DNA of 64,000 nt, taken from the NCBI RefSeq assembly GCF_022095675.1, contig NZ_JAHYSG010000017.1:79587-143586 (forward strand). Direction: 5' to 3'. The position numbers were made by a program, and so were the translations under genes. The stretch comes from Dactylosporangium sp. AC04546 (lineage in GTDB: Bacteria > Actinomycetota > Actinomycetes > Mycobacteriales > Micromonosporaceae). Under the pieces are notes generated by a model. That model was not told the DNA's origin. It did not search any database and saw nothing but the letters and a program-made list of their open reading frames with translations. The number at the start of each line of letters is the position of its first letter. Position 1 is the first letter of the stretch. Positions 62,888 through 64,000 of this stretch are shown here, piece after piece.

Positions 62888-64000
62888 TTGACGACCGATT
62901 CATGGGCCGCCGGAGTCAAGAGCAGCCGCCGCGTCGGGGTGCGCCCGACCGGCCTGCTGGCCGGCGCGCTGCTCGTCCTGGCGACACTGGTGTCGCTCGC
63001 CGTCGCCGGCTGGGGCGTCAAGGAGTTCAGCATCCTCTGGGGCGGTCTCGCCGTCGTGGCGCTCGCCGGCGTCGTGGTGCTGACCCTGCGCGGCTTCCCG
63101 CTGTTCGCGATCCTGACCGTCGCCGCCGGCGCCGTCCTGTGGGGGATCACCACCCGCGCCTGGCTGCCCGACAGCTGGTTCGACGTGGTCGGCGTGCTCC
63201 AGTTCATCGGCATCAACCTCGCCTTCGTCGTCCCGCTCGGCGGCGCGTTCCTGTCGGCGCTCATGCTCGACGCCCGCCGGCTCGCCCGCGCCGCCATCGA
63301 CGAGGCCGTCAGCGGCCGCCGCTGGTGGGGCGAGACCGACGACCACCTGCCCCGCCTCAAGGAGCTGGAGGCGCTGCCGTCCGCCCGCTTCTTCGCGCTC
63401 GGCGAAGGCGGCTGCACCCACCTGGTCGTCGCGGGCCGCCGCGTCGCCCTGTTCCTGCCCACCGTCTGGCCCAACGGCGAGTTCTCGATGGACGCCTCCG
63501 GCCAGGTCCTGCGCGGCGGCCGCCTCTTCGTGCCGGGCTCCGAGGACATCGACGGCCTGGCCGCCGAGCTGCACACCTGGCGCCGCCAACTGGGCAAGGT
63601 GGGCGCCGTCGTCCGCGGCTACCTGGTCGTGGCCGCCTCCCGCGGCGAGGCGAGCGAGAAGCTGCTCATCTCGGTAGCCCCCGGCGAGCACCTCCAGCTG
63701 GTCCACGCCGGCGAGCTGGTCGAGGCGGCGGGCCGCTGGCTCTCCGCCGAGCCGTACCGGGTGGACATCCCGGTCATGGAGCGCCTCCTGGTCCTGGCCG
63801 CCGGCAACCAGCTCCCCGAGCCGTCCCCGCTGGCCCGCACGTTCGGCCGCGACGGCTCCACGGGCCAGCAGCCGCTTGTCGCGGTGGCCGACGCGGCGTT
63901 CGCCGCGGCCCTGGGCAAGGAGCCCGAGGCCCCGGGCACCCTCCGCGACCGCCTCCGCGCCCGCGCGGCCCGCCCGTCCTCCGGCGCACCCGCCTTCGAC
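62888..64000 (+). CDS. Membrane protein with C-terminal soluble domain, unrecognised (cut by window edge)
   Basis: At least 371 residues, running off the window. The start is a TTG at 62888 with GGGAGG 8 nt upstream, reaching into the end of the MoaD-like gene. Four membrane segments (about 22-42, 48-66, 72-88 and 103-128) precede a soluble domain (about 165-310) with ARFFALGEGGCTHLVVAGRR and SASGQVLRGGRLF-like blocks, vaguely like NERD-type nuclease or processing domains, but I do not recognise it with confidence. It appears to be the third gene of the BNR-MoaD operon. Confidence 0.75.
   Translation, partial: MTTDSWAAGVKSSRRVGVRPTGLLAGALLVLATLVSLAVAGWGVKEFSILWGGLAVVALAGVVVLTLRGFPLFAILTVAAGAVLWGITTRAWLPDSWFDVVGVLQFIGINLAFVVPLGGAFLSALMLDARRLARAAIDEAVSGRRWWGETDDHLPRLKELEALPSARFFALGEGGCTHLVVAGRRVALFLPTVWPNGEFSMDASGQVLRGGRLFVPGSEDIDGLAAELHTWRRQLGKVGAVVRGYLVVAASRGEASEKLLISVAPGEHLQLVHAGELVEAAGRWLSAEPYRVDIPVMERLLVLAAGNQLPEPSPLARTFGRDGSTGQQPLVAVADAAFAAALGKEPEAPGTLRDRLRARAARPSSGAPAFD

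Overview
The window is 64 kb of very GC-rich, gene-dense actinobacterial chromosome. It carries GTG and TTG starts, four-base stop/start overlaps, the large 180-kDa-type NAD-glutamate dehydrogenase, GatCAB, MnmA next to a cysteine desulfurase, an RskA-type anti-sigma factor and a ROK regulator. Gene content and the long minisatellite-like intergenic regions fit Micromonosporaceae best, but that family assignment is inference from protein style, not a search. I see no rRNA, tRNA, prophage, intact IS element or CRISPR array.

Layout. 1-5.2 kb: two paralogous FtsX-type permeases and their ATPase. 5.2-7.7 kb: a cysteine-less thioredoxin/TPR protein and an arginase-fold protein with a long acidic tail, then a degenerate repeat array. 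8.1-13.0 kb: NAD-glutamate dehydrogenase. 13.2-18 kb: a lipoprotein class B penicillin-binding protein, then a divergent NagZ-like beta-N-acetylhexosaminidase and ROK regulator around a palindromic operator. 18-22 kb: an ABC exporter, an orphan ATPase and an enoyl-CoA hydratase. 21.9-28.1 kb: a small membrane protein, two tandem membrane-anchored Hsp70-ATPase proteins and a thiamine-diphosphate enzyme. 28.1-35.9 kb: a HAD phosphatase, a deletion scar joining two gene remnants, a double PAP2 phosphatase, DUF1206, a lipid kinase, small membrane proteins and an orphan FtsX permease.

36-37 kb is gene-free and holds a long palindrome and a higher-order tandem repeat. 37.1-40.3 kb: etfBA and a sigma/anti-sigma pair. 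40.4-56.3 kb is a housekeeping block: cysteine desulfurase, mnmA, a MetE-like protein, ligA, gatC, gatA and gatB. It is interrupted by a three-gene operon (41.8-45.5 kb) that pairs a fused polysaccharide deacetylase/glycosyltransferase with a GH46 chitosanase, and by a GGDEF-EAL protein. 56.4-57.2 kb is a 35-bp palindromic minisatellite. 57.2-64 kb: a membrane metallophosphoesterase, a sorbosone-dehydrogenase-like lipoprotein, a 2-hydroxyacid dehydrogenase, a PH-domain protein, and a BNR-repeat/MoaD/membrane-protein operon running off the end.

Themes. Cell-envelope and amino-sugar polymer metabolism recurs: the PBP, NagZ with its regulator, and the chitosan/poly-GlcNAc operon. Many genes are preceded by a TAnnnT hexamer that ends 6-7 nt before the start codon, the signature of leaderless transcription. 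Intergenic space is unusually rich in long palindromes and tandem arrays, including three copies of one roughly 58-bp palindrome, each beside a different array.
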